Part shown: positions 17,744 to 24,951 of the stretch, piece by piece
Layout: each line of letters opens with the position of its first letter
Position numbering within the stretch: the stretch's first letter is position 1
Notes under the pieces: generated by a model
What the model saw: the letters and a program-made list of their open reading frames with translations, nothing else
The model's database searches: none
Told to the model about the DNA's origin: nothing
Assembly (NCBI GenBank): GCA_944390865.1
Contig: CALXRC010000002.1
Span: forward strand, 55,517 to 119,516
From: an uncultured Spirochaetales bacterium
GTDB lineage: Bacteria; Spirochaetota; Spirochaetia; Sphaerochaetales; Sphaerochaetaceae
DNA: 64,000 nt
Direction of reading: 5' to 3'
Position numbers and translations under genes: made by a program

Positions 17744-17772
17744 TGCCGCCGGTTTTCTGGCGGCATTTTTTT
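17744..17772 (+). terminator. Intrinsic terminator after barrel paralog 1
   Basis: Stem TGCCGCC / GGCGGCA (17744-17765) with an 8-base loop, then seven T residues (17766-17772). Confidence 0.93.
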
Positions 17773-17863
17773 CTGTCACTTTCAGCATATTCTATCATAG
17801 CTGTTAAACTTTAAGTTGACCTGGAACAGGACCTGTCTGGAACTGCAGACAGAGGTATAGTGC

Positions 17864-18493
17864 ATGAAAAGACTGTCTGCTTTGCTTTGTATGCTGTTCG
17901 CTGCAATCTGTATTCACCCTGTCTTCGCGGCTGAAGGACAGATCGGCATAACTTCAGGCTATCAGGTGCTCTGGACATCAGAAGAAATCATAGAGGGCTT
18001 TTCTTTCGATTATGAATACCGCAGCGCAGCTGTTTCACTGGATGGAGCAAACTATTTTGGAAGGAACGGCGGCTTTGGACTTGAATACGGCATTGGTATC
18101 TCAAACAGGCTCAGTATGAGAATTGAGGACTTCAAAACTGACTATGAGGAATTTGATCCATCGCTTTTACTGCATGCGGGAGCTGCCTTCAGACATGGAT
18201 TCACAGATGTGATTGGAATTGCATCCAGCTTAGGCATCTCAACTGAAATGTACTGGGATTCTGTAAATGATCCCGGATTTAAACACAAGATTTTCAATCT
18301 GGGGTTATCTGTTTATGCAAGAGCCTCCTATGATTTTACATTCAGCAGCATAAGGCTGAATCTCGGTCTTGAAATGGGCAGACTGTTCTACACGGCAGCA
18401 AAGACAACAATTGGAGATGAGTCATATAACGTTGATGGGAATGTCAGCGGCTTCCACATGACCCCATACGTAAGCCTTTCCTATAAGTACTGA
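17864..18493 (+). CDS. Outer-membrane beta-barrel protein, paralog 2
   Basis: Tandem copy of the preceding gene, also 209 residues, with a signal peptide ending HPVFA, the shared start EGQIGITSGYQ, the conserved ANYFGRNGGFGLEYGIGISN, YEEFDPSLLLHAGAAFRHG, and LRLNLGLEMGR-like block, and the same C-terminal end YVSLSYKY. The spacing of TTGACC (17816) and of AGAGGT to its ATG matches paralog 1, and the following terminator is also similar. This shows duplication of a complete transcription unit followed by divergence, most in the loop regions. No function can be assigned. Confidence 0.8.
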   Translation: MKRLSALLCMLFAAICIHPVFAAEGQIGITSGYQVLWTSEEIIEGFSFDYEYRSAAVSLDGANYFGRNGGFGLEYGIGISNRLSMRIEDFKTDYEEFDPSLLLHAGAAFRHGFTDVIGIASSLGISTEMYWDSVNDPGFKHKIFNLGLSVYARASYDFTFSSIRLNLGLEMGRLFYTAAKTTIGDESYNVDGNVSGFHMTPYVSLSYKY

Positions 18494-18513
18494 TTCAGTT
18501 CAGCTCTTCTGTC

Positions 18514-18547
18514 TGCCTCCGCTGCTTTTCCGGCGGCATTGTTTTCT
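18514..18547 (+). terminator. Terminator after barrel paralog 2
   Basis: Stem TGCCTCCG / CGGCGGCA (18514-18538) with one mismatch, then TTGTTTTCTT. It is a degraded relative of the terminator of paralog 1. Confidence 0.6.
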
Positions 18548-18684
18548 TATAATCAGAACCGGAGGCCAGACATGCCGACATCAACTCATGCGCTTCTGTA
18601 ACATCATATCTTTTATCCCGAAATTGGCAAGAAGACTCCATCCCTCTGCAGGGTGGAGATGAATTGCTTAGTGTACATGATGTG

Positions 18685-18713
18685 TTGCTGATATTAACAT
18701 GATATGATATAAT
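18685..18713 (+). promoter_or_regulatory. Promoter of tnpB
   Basis: TTGCTG (18685-18690) and a consensus TATAAT (18708-18713) are 17 bases apart. The -10 box ends only 5 bases before the ATG at 18719, so a transcript from here would be leaderless or would start inside the frame. Confidence 0.6.
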
Positions 18714-18718
18714 AAATT

Positions 18719-20053
18719 ATGAATGAATCAGCACGCATCGTGAAGAACAGGGCAATCAAGGAGCACGGCAAGGAAACCCGTGCCCGTCATGCTTCGATGC
18801 GTCCTGCTGTCATTGAAATGAAGCTTGACCTGAAATGCCTGAACAAGACAGAACAGGAAAAGCTCTGGCACTACTTTACACAGTGCCGATGGCTGTGCAA
18901 TTACCTCATTTCACTTTCAGGTGACGATTTCAAAACATTCAATACGAAAACAAGAGACATCACATCACTCGATAAGGAAGGCAATCCTGTTGATCGCCAG
19001 CTTACAATGCCTGCCAAGTTCATTCAGGCGGTATATTCATCCATCAAGCAGGACATGGTCTCCCTTGCAGCAAAGCGGGATAAGACAGGAAAGAAGAACG
19101 GCAAGCTGAAGTTCAGAAGCGAATACAATGCAATAGAGCTTAATCAGTATGGCAATACCCACTGGATCTGCTATGGCGATGATGGAAACAAGAATGGGAA
19201 GTACAGGAATACTGTTCACATCTCAGGTATCAAAAGGCCAATAAGGGTGTTCGGGATGGAGCAGATACCGAAGGATGCAGAATTCGCCAATGCAAAGCTC
19301 ATCAAGAGACCATCAGGCATATACCTGATGCTGACATGCTACATCCCACAGCATGAGAGAAATGTGAAGCTTGAGAATAAGCCAGACATCGGCCTTGACT
19401 TCGGCATCAAGACGACAATAACAACCTCTGAAGGAGAGAAGTACGATATATCAGTCCGAGAACCGGAACGCCTCAAGGGGCTGCAGAAGAAGCTTGCCCG
19501 CCAGAAGAAGGGCTCCAGGGGCTGGTATGACACAAGACATCTCATCAGAAGAGAATATGAGAAGCTTGCCAATAAACGGCGGGCAAAGGCCAATCAGGTG
19601 TACCATGACATTGTTACTGGAAGAAAGCTTATCGTCACCCAGGATGAAAATATCAGAGGATGGCATAAGGGACTTTTCGGAAAGCAGGTGCAGAACAGCG
19701 CACTCGGAACGCTGAAGAGCAAACTGGTGTCCAATCCAAATGTCCTTGTAATAGACAGGTTCTTTCCTTCGACGAAGATGTGTCCCCAATGCGGGGCAAT
19801 CAACGAAGGCATCACGCTCTCAGACAGGGTATTCGCATGCGGGTGCGGGTACACTGAGGACCGCGATGTCAAAGCCGCGAAAACACTGCTTCTTGCAGGA
19901 GAGCATAAACGATCCTGCACGCTTGCGGAACGCAAGTGTTCTCCGGAGGAGCGGAAGTCAGCCTTCAATACCTCGTATGAGATATGGAAGCTTTCTGCGA
20001 GACGCCCTGAGAAGGGAAAGAGCCCGGAAGCTCCATCTTCAAGCGTCAGCTAA
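18719..20053 (+). CDS. tnpB: RNA-guided endonuclease TnpB (IS605 OrfB)
   Basis: TnpB proteins cut DNA using an omega-RNA made from the element's right end, and are the ancestors of Cas12. The 444 residues include a WED/REC-like N-terminal part, then a RuvC domain with Asp227 (IGLDFGIKT), Glu310 (VTQDENI) and Asp383 (TEDRDVKAA), and a zinc motif with Cys355, Cys358, Cys374 and Cys376. All three catalytic residues are intact. ATG 18719 is placed against the -10 box, so translation may be leaderless or begin at Met27 or Met34, where family similarity begins. The last codons lie in the omega-RNA stem. Confidence 0.92.
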   Translation: MNESARIVKNRAIKEHGKETRARHASMRPAVIEMKLDLKCLNKTEQEKLWHYFTQCRWLCNYLISLSGDDFKTFNTKTRDITSLDKEGNPVDRQLTMPAKFIQAVYSSIKQDMVSLAAKRDKTGKKNGKLKFRSEYNAIELNQYGNTHWICYGDDGNKNGKYRNTVHISGIKRPIRVFGMEQIPKDAEFANAKLIKRPSGIYLMLTCYIPQHERNVKLENKPDIGLDFGIKTTITTSEGEKYDISVREPERLKGLQKKLARQKKGSRGWYDTRHLIRREYEKLANKRRAKANQVYHDIVTGRKLIVTQDENIRGWHKGLFGKQVQNSALGTLKSKLVSNPNVLVIDRFFPSTKMCPQCGAINEGITLSDRVFACGCGYTEDRDVKAAKTLLLAGEHKRSCTLAERKCSPEERKSAFNTSYEIWKLSARRPEKGKSPEAPSSSVS

Positions 20054-20069
20054 GATGGAGTAGTTCACC
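20031..20069 (+). ncRNA. 3' end of TnpB omega-RNA scaffold
   Basis: Stem CTCCATCTT (20031-20039) pairs with AAGATGGAG (20052-20060) over a 12-base loop that contains part of the tnpB end, and is followed by TAGTTCACC. This arrangement is the known right end of IS605 TnpB elements, after which the guide begins. The guide would therefore start near 20069-20070 in the flanking DNA. The 5' end of the RNA is not determined. Confidence 0.7.
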
Positions 20070-20108
20070 AGAGAAAGCACTGCCAGTTTTGTTTTTCTGC
20101 AAATAAGT

Positions 20109-21191
20109 TTATTTCACTGAGCATGCCACTTTATACTTTCTCTTTAATCTGTTCAGCATGGCGTTGTCGAACCCGACATACTTATCATGCTGCAGACGGC
20201 CTAAAACAATTGAAGGATCTCTGTTGATGGACGAGGCAAACGAAAGAATATCTGATTTGCTGAACAGTCCCCGCTTTACGAAAGCATGATACTTTTCTGG
20301 CGGGATCAGGCTGTCGCAGGCAAATGCATCAGCAGCCTCTTCCTCAGATCCCGTCTCACAGTCAAAGGAAATACCAAAGTCTCTGTTTATGATATGCCCT
20401 ATCTCATGGAAAAGAGTGAACCAGAAAACATCAGAATACAGGCATCTGTCATTTACCATGAGCATTACGCTTCGTCCGATTTTTTTTGCTGCGCCATTTA
20501 TCCGTGAGCCAGGGAGATTTGGCAGAATTTCAAAGACCACACCTGCTTCAAGAAATGCTTCCCGAAGCAAATCATAGAAATCATCATGGCAGCAGGTAAG
20601 CGTCAATGCATATTCAGCTGCTGAACAGAACTTTTTATGATCAAATACAGGGGCATCAACACTTAATGCCCTATTGACTGCAATCTGAACCATGACATTA
20701 GCATTCACGATGCTTTTATCAGTCAGCCCTGTTGAGGCAGAACGAAAACTGACTGCCATATCTTTTGCTGAGAATACTGTCAATGATGATACTTTAAGAA
20801 AGTTGCGCGCTGCTTCAACCTGCTCTCTTTTCCGGTAAGGAAAGGCAGGTAGACCAAAATTGTCATGCAAATACTTGTAGCTGATAAAGTCCAGAATTCT
20901 CTCTTCTTCCTGCAGCTCCTTATCAGCGCGGAATTCCATGATTAGTTCATCATAACGGTTTTGAAGATTAAGCCAGTATTCCATGCTGGTTCCATTGATC
21001 CGTGCCAGGCGGAATGCCATATCCGGAGACAGACTCTGCATGCCGCGGATCAGCAGGCTGAGATTCTTTGCAGTGGTTCCAAGACGTTTGGCGAAATCCT
21101 CCTGCGTCAGTCTGCTGTCTTCAACTATTTCTTGAATATAGTATCCTGGATGGAATGCTATCCTGCCATTGTGTTCTACATAATTACTCAT
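20109..21191 (-). CDS. higA: HigA-type antitoxin with ImmA/IrrE metallopeptidase domain
   Basis: A 360-residue XRE-family regulator. The N-terminal 90 residues are HigA-like (HPGYYIQEIVEDSRLTQEDFAKRLG, then the helix-turn-helix and MEYWLNLQNRYDE). The C-terminal half is an ImmA/IrrE-type zinc peptidase-like domain with HEIGHIINRD and a downstream Glu cluster (EEEAADAFACDSLIP). Such large HigA versions are known from toxin-antitoxin databases. It overlaps the toxin gene by 8 bases and should repress the shared promoter. Whether the peptidase domain is active, as in ImmA or IrrE, is unknown. Confidence 0.88.
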   Translation of the reverse strand: MSNYVEHNGRIAFHPGYYIQEIVEDSRLTQEDFAKRLGTTAKNLSLLIRGMQSLSPDMAFRLARINGTSMEYWLNLQNRYDELIMEFRADKELQEEERILDFISYKYLHDNFGLPAFPYRKREQVEAARNFLKVSSLTVFSAKDMAVSFRSASTGLTDKSIVNANVMVQIAVNRALSVDAPVFDHKKFCSAAEYALTLTCCHDDFYDLLREAFLEAGVVFEILPNLPGSRINGAAKKIGRSVMLMVNDRCLYSDVFWFTLFHEIGHIINRDFGISFDCETGSEEEAADAFACDSLIPPEKYHAFVKRGLFSKSDILSFASSINRDPSIVLGRLQHDKYVGFDNAMLNRLKRKYKVACSVK

Positions 21192-21555
21192 AATGCTTGC
21201 TGACCTTAATAATCTTGACTATCCGAACCGAACAGGCGATCTCATCAATACTTGATTTCAGACAAGAATTACGATTCTCATCTAACGGCTGAAGTATTAT
21301 CCTCCACGGTTCCTTTGCTGTTTTTACGTTGATGGCAAAATATCCTTCTAACTGATTACTCCCTATATTATGCAGATTATGAAACCTGAACTGTGGCTGC
21401 ACGATGATATCATGCAAGGTCTCTGCGCTTGCCAGAGCATTTATTCTTGCATGAAGACTCAAGCTGAGCTGCATATCACCGCCAAAGAATTTTTTCGCAC
21501 TCTTGATCTGCGTACATACATTCTCAATTTTTGAGCTCGAAAAAATGATCTCCAA
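21184..21555 (-). CDS. higB: HigB-type toxin (RelE/ParE superfamily)
   Basis: A 123-residue protein beginning MEIIFSSSKIENVCTQIKSA, the form seen in HigB or 'killer' proteins, with a later beta-strand block (EGYFAINVKTAKEPWRIILQP) that matches the RelE-fold sheet and the KSSIDEIACSVRIVKIIKVSKHYE end. Family members cut mRNA on the ribosome. The start is TTG 21555 with a weak GGCGGA site 7 bases upstream, which fits the low expression expected. It is first in the operon, before higA. Confidence 0.85.
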   Translation of the reverse strand: MEIIFSSSKIENVCTQIKSAKKFFGGDMQLSLSLHARINALASAETLHDIIVQPQFRFHNLHNIGSNQLEGYFAINVKTAKEPWRIILQPLDENRNSCLKSSIDEIACSVRIVKIIKVSKHYE

Positions 21556-21577
21556 AAACTTTTCCGCCTACAATCAG

Positions 21578-21594
21578 ATTACCTAACAGGTAAT
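21578..21594 (-). promoter_or_regulatory. Palindromic operator of the higBA promoter
   Basis: Perfect inverted repeat ATTACCT-AAC-AGGTAAT, 4 bases downstream of the -10 box and covering the expected transcription start. It is the obvious candidate binding site for HigA. Confidence 0.75.
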
Positions 21595-21597
21595 TTT

Positions 21598-21626
21598 ACA
21601 TTAAATAATCTCAAGCTACTTGTCAA
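21598..21626 (-). promoter_or_regulatory. Promoter of higBA
   Basis: Consensus TTGACA (21621-21626) and TAATGT (21598-21603) on the minus strand, spaced 17 bases. Confidence 0.8.
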
Positions 21627-21763
21627 TATCAATCCCTGCAGAATGGAAAAAGCTTATGACAGAGACATCCTAGCCGTTAACAAAAACTTATTTTACATCC
21701 AAGTATTTACTGCTATGCTGCAGTTTATTGATGAAACAGCCTCTTGTTTTGTAATATCTGATT

Positions 21764-22348
21764 ATGATCCTTGAAGATGATGACAGCTTTGTACAGCAGG
21801 AAGGACTTGCTCCGGAAGAAGACAGCTCAGAACAGAGAGGAAGAGGCATTGTCATCTGGCTTATAATCTTCCTTGTATGGATCCTGTGGACGGCAGGCTG
21901 CTTTTTTTTCTTCAGGGACGACATGGTGCGTGCCTTTCAGGAAAGCGGTGTGCCTGAACTCATTTCCTCAATGCAGGAGGAAGAAGAACACAGCACGCAC
22001 AGAGATGTCACTCTTGTCTATCCTCTTGCTGACGGCACTTCAGTCACAGTGCAGGCCTCAGCGCTGCGCTATGGCGGCGACAGCTTTCACGACACAGTCG
22101 AGGCCCTGATTGAATACTACCCTTACGAAGCCCTGAGTCAGGGAGCTGTGAACCTTGTTCCTTCACAGACTGAGCTGATAGGACTGAGCACAAGCGACGG
22201 CATTTGCTATGTGGACCTGTCTGAAGAGATCCTTTCAGCACCCTCACTGGGCAGTTATACAGCCTTTGACCAGATCGAGGACACTCTCATGCTTTCCCCT
22301 GAAATCGAGAAAGTCGTGTTCCTTGTGGAAGGCACTGCAGTCTCCTAA
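21764..22348 (+). CDS. GerMN-domain protein with one membrane anchor
   Basis: A 194-residue protein with an acidic cytoplasmic N-terminus, one membrane segment at about residues 29-50 (VIWLIIFLVWILWTAGCFFFF) and a C-terminal GerMN domain from about residue 78 (VTLVYPLADGTSVTVQASALRYG, GICYVDLSEEIL). GerMN was defined in spore germination protein GerM but is common in non-sporulating bacteria, where the role is unknown. Transcription might come from TTTACA/TATGCT (21692-21719) or from a box ending six bases before the ATG. There is no ribosome-binding site. Its stop overlaps that of the convergent lacI-family gene. Confidence 0.8.
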   Translation: MILEDDDSFVQQEGLAPEEDSSEQRGRGIVIWLIIFLVWILWTAGCFFFFRDDMVRAFQESGVPELISSMQEEEEHSTHRDVTLVYPLADGTSVTVQASALRYGGDSFHDTVEALIEYYPYEALSQGAVNLVPSQTELIGLSTSDGICYVDLSEEILSAPSLGSYTAFDQIEDTLMLSPEIEKVVFLVEGTAVS

Positions 22349-23328
22349 GTCGTCTGACGCTCAACTATGCGGCACTCAAAGCTCACATTCTTTCTGCCCT
22401 GCTTCTGGCCTATCTCTGTCTTCAGGATATCAAAGCAGGCAGCAGAAAGCTCGGGAAGCCGCGTGTCAATGCTTGAGAGCATAGGAGTCGTGAGCGTGCA
22501 GCAGGATGAATTGTCAGTGCCGAGGATGGCAATGTCTTCAGGAATGCGGCGTCCAAGGCTGAGAAGCTTTCTCATCCCTCCGGCGGCAATCAGGTCAACG
22601 GAGAAAATTATGCCGTCAACCCCAGGTTCTGCCTCAATCAGCTTTTCAGCGGCCTTTTCTCCGCCCTCTGCACTGTCCTCGCACTCAGGAATAATGATGC
22701 TCTTCAGGCCCAGCTGGCTGACAGCCTTCCTGTACCCCGCCATCTTCTTTCTGTTTGAAGGAGTGTCGTTGTTGTTGACAAACGCGATTGTGCGCCTTCC
22801 CTTTCCATAAAGGAAGCGTACAGCATCCGCTGTGCCCTCATCATCACGGGAGACGGCAGATGAAAGATTCGGCAGATCAAGTTCTCCATTCTGGAAGACG
22901 ACAGGGATATCACAGACGAAAGACTTCAGAGCCTCCTCAACTTCGCTGTTCTGAAAGATTGAGCCAATCAGAACAAGTCCTGAGATGCGCCGCGTGGAAA
23001 GTGTGCGTATGCACTCCACCATGCTTTCCTTCTCGTAGCCGGTATTCAGCAGCAGCGAGCAGTAGCCGAGAGGAAGGAAGCGCTGTGCAATCATATAGGC
23101 ACCTTCTATATGATGCTGATTCCTGATGTCGGCAACCAGAATCCCGATAGTGCTGGAATACTGGGTTGAGAGACTTCTGGCAGTGTCGCTGGCACAGAAA
23201 TTCTCATTCCTGATGACTTCCATCACCCTTTCACGGGTTCTGCTGCTTATTCCTTCCCTGTTGTTCATGACACGGCTGACAGTGCTTGCTGAAACGCCAG
23301 CCATTCTGGCTATGTCATAAATCGTCAC
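22345..23328 (-). CDS. LacI-family transcriptional regulator
   Basis: A 327-residue repressor with an N-terminal helix-turn-helix (TIYDIARMAGVSASTVSRVMNN), the hinge helix region (ASDTARSLSTQYSSTIGILV) and a periplasmic-binding-protein-like effector domain. The start is GTG 23328 with GGAG 9 bases upstream. It lies downstream of the cyclase gene behind a terminator. Two LacI-type operators flank the cyclase promoter, so this regulator very likely controls the cyclase and partly itself by read-through. The effector is unknown. Confidence 0.92.
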   Translation of the reverse strand: MTIYDIARMAGVSASTVSRVMNNREGISSRTRERVMEVIRNENFCASDTARSLSTQYSSTIGILVADIRNQHHIEGAYMIAQRFLPLGYCSLLLNTGYEKESMVECIRTLSTRRISGLVLIGSIFQNSEVEEALKSFVCDIPVVFQNGELDLPNLSSAVSRDDEGTADAVRFLYGKGRRTIAFVNNNDTPSNRKKMAGYRKAVSQLGLKSIIIPECEDSAEGGEKAAEKLIEAEPGVDGIIFSVDLIAAGGMRKLLSLGRRIPEDIAILGTDNSSCCTLTTPMLSSIDTRLPELSAACFDILKTEIGQKQGRKNVSFECRIVERQTT

Positions 23329-23341
23329 CTGTGCACTCCTT

Positions 23342-23374
23342 TAAAAATATGCCTGCAGCTGTACACTGCAGGCA
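23342..23374 (-). terminator. Terminator or attenuator between cyclase and lacI-family gene
   Basis: Stem TGCCTGCAG / CTGCAGGCA (23350-23374), loop of 7 bases, then TATTTTTAAA on the minus strand. It ends 14 bases before the regulator's start, so some read-through would feed that gene. Confidence 0.85.
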
Positions 23375-23393
23375 TCATTATCCAGCGGCAGTC

Positions 23394-24080
23394 TTACTTT
23401 GAGAACTCTTCCAGGCCCTCAATTGCATAAGCCCTCACAGGGCAGGAATCAAGGCCGATGATCGGAAGCGGTGCATAGCTCATGAAGAACACATTCTTCT
23501 CAAGCTTGTCCAGATTCTTCAGTACTTCCAGAAACACTATGTTCTCCTTCAACAGTATGTCATGGAACGGCTTGACATCCTCATTGCAGTTCTCAATGGA
23601 CACTCCGTCTCCAAAGCCGACACACTTTGCCTTGTGATCCTTGAACCACTGGGCTGTCTCTCCGTTCACAAACAGCCTCTTGTCTTCTGCTGTGTTTGTA
23701 AGCGGCGTGAACGGCGGAATCTTATACGGACTGTCTATGATGACAATCGTACCCTCCTTCATCAGCGGCCCGCAGTACTTGTCCAGCATTTCTGCCGTGA
23801 TGTGACTGTTCGGCTCTGCCTCTATGTTCACATAAATTGCCCTACCGAAGAATGTCGTCAGCGGCAGCTCTGCCACGCTAGGCCACTCATCATCATGATG
23901 GTACGGGCACTCGCAGTGTGTTCCCAGATGGCTTGTCAGATCCATGATCGTGTGAAAATCAGGAATCGGTCCGCCTGTGTTGAAGCGGTACAGATGACAC
24001 CTTCTTGTCTCTGTCTTCGGATCAAGTGTCTTTGTCAGATCAATCACTCTCAGTCCGTTCATGTTGTAAACGCAGTCCAT
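23394..24080 (-). CDS. Cyclase/kynurenine formamidase-like metal hydrolase
   Basis: Member of the 'putative cyclase' family that includes bacterial kynurenine formamidase and isatin hydrolase. The 228-residue protein has the diagnostic metal motif as SHLGTHCECPYHHDDE; the usual HxGTHxDxPxH has Glu-Cys variations here (HCECPYH). Other markers are VIDLTKTLDP near the N-terminus and VGFGDGVSIEN. An AGGAGA site precedes the ATG. Regulation by a LacI-type repressor suggests use in breakdown of a carbohydrate-derived or small organic substrate, but that is inference. No pathway partners are adjacent. Confidence 0.85.
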   Translation of the reverse strand: MDCVYNMNGLRVIDLTKTLDPKTETRRCHLYRFNTGGPIPDFHTIMDLTSHLGTHCECPYHHDDEWPSVAELPLTTFFGRAIYVNIEAEPNSHITAEMLDKYCGPLMKEGTIVIIDSPYKIPPFTPLTNTAEDKRLFVNGETAQWFKDHKAKCVGFGDGVSIENCNEDVKPFHDILLKENIVFLEVLKNLDKLEKNVFFMSYAPLPIIGLDSCPVRAYAIEGLEEFSK

Positions 24081-24100
24081 AGCAAATCTCCTGTTTGTTC

Positions 24101-24118
24101 AGTGCAACCGGTTGCACT
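24101..24118. promoter_or_regulatory. LacI-type operator, downstream site
   Basis: Perfect 18-base palindrome AGTGCAACCGGTTGCACT. It falls just after the transcription start of the cyclase promoter, a classic roadblock position. The core GCAACCGGTTGC is of LacI/GalR type. Confidence 0.88.
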
Positions 24119-24131
24119 CGATTCTGAATCC

Positions 24132-24160
24132 AGAATAAGCTCTGATTCACAATCTGTCAA
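24132..24160 (-). promoter_or_regulatory. Promoter of the cyclase gene
   Basis: Consensus TTGACA (24155-24160) and TATTCT (24132-24137), 17-base spacer, lying between two LacI-type operators. Confidence 0.85.
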
Positions 24161-24166
24161 GAAAAA

Positions 24167-24184
24167 TTTGCAACCGATTGCAAA
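24167..24184. promoter_or_regulatory. LacI-type operator, upstream site
   Basis: Near-perfect palindrome TTTGCAACCGATTGCAAA, 66 bases centre to centre from the downstream operator and just upstream of the -35 box. Two sites at this spacing allow a repression loop. Confidence 0.85.
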
Positions 24185-24206
24185 ACATTCACGCCTGCAT
24201 TCAGCA

Positions 24207-24860
24207 TCAGGCAAGCCTCGCCTTAAGCTCCCGTCTGACCAGCTCAAGATCAGGAGAAGTCAGCAGAGGCAGCAGCGCAGTCACTTCCTCAGGATTCCTG
24301 TCCCACCAGCAGAAGCGCAGAAGCAAGTCTATAAGCTCATCATCAAAGCGCTTTCTTATCAGGCGGGCAGGATTGCCGCCTATGATGCTGTAAGGAGGAA
24401 AACTCTTTGTGACAACAAAATGAGCTGCCACAATGCTTCCGTCTCCCAGGTTCACGCCAGGCATGATCACGGCATCAAGGCCGATCCAGACATCATTTCC
24501 GATGACAGTGTCGCCCTTGTGCGGCAACTCTTCAATGTGAGGAGTGCTGTTTTCCCTTCATACCCTGCCCATCACGTTGAAAGGATAGGTCGTCACTGAA
24601 GACAGCCTGTGATTGGCAGCCCCCATGATGAATGTCGATCCTTCAGCCAGAGAGCAGTAGCGGCCTATGACAAGGCGCTCGGTGAAAAACGGATAATTAA
24701 ACAGCACATTGTTCTTCTCCCAGCCCATGGGGTCATGGCTGTCATCGTAGTAAGTGTAATCGCCGACAATAATGTTCTCTGCCCTGACAATGTTTTTCAG
24801 AAAGACAGTCGTTCCATACTCGTTTGGCATTACAGTATTCGGATCTGGAATATTTGACAT
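24207..24860 (-). pseudogene. CatB/Vat-type O-acetyltransferase, interrupted by in-frame TGA
   Basis: Hexapeptide acetyltransferase of the xenobiotic group (streptogramin or type B chloramphenicol acetyltransferases and relatives). The first part (24561-24860) reads IPDPNTVMPNEYGTTVFLKN, GDYTYYDDSHDP, FIMGAANHR with the catalytic His, and TTYPFNVMGRV. A TGA at 24558-24560 then stops it. The same frame goes on with [15 protein letters not shown] and a normal end ([15 protein letters not shown]). The stop stands where family members have the Trp of the G-x-GWE segment, so it is a single TGG to TGA change. Start is ATG 24860. Confidence 0.85.
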
Positions 24861-24891
24861 ACGGGAATGATAGTACAGACAGGCAGAAAAC

Positions 24892-24931
24892 AAAAAAAGG
24901 CATCAGCACGGACAGAAACCGGTGATGCCTT
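24892..24931 (-). terminator. Terminator after ymdB
   Basis: Stem AAGGCATCA / TGATGCCTT (24897-24931), followed by a run of seven T residues on the minus strand. It separates rny-ymdB from the broken acetyltransferase. Confidence 0.9.
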
Positions 24932-24951
24932 CATCTGCAGGAAATACAGTC

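Larger units (their letters stand above)
18636..20069 (+). mobile_element. IS605-group element with tnpB only
   Basis: The left end carries an imperfect hairpin (CTCCA-T-CCC / GGG-TGGAG, 18636-18658). The body is tnpB. The right end is the omega-RNA type terminus, with a 9-bp stem followed by TAGTTCACC (to 20069). No tnpA transposase is present, so it is immobile on its own or mobilised in trans. It sits between the barrel pair and the 3' end of the HigBA operon. The exact left boundary is not determined. Confidence 0.75.

Noticed and set aside
24558..24560. TGA in the acetyltransferase read as selenocysteine
   Set aside because: The aligned residue in the family is Trp, not Cys, and I saw no obvious SECIS-like stem just downstream; a point mutation is simpler.
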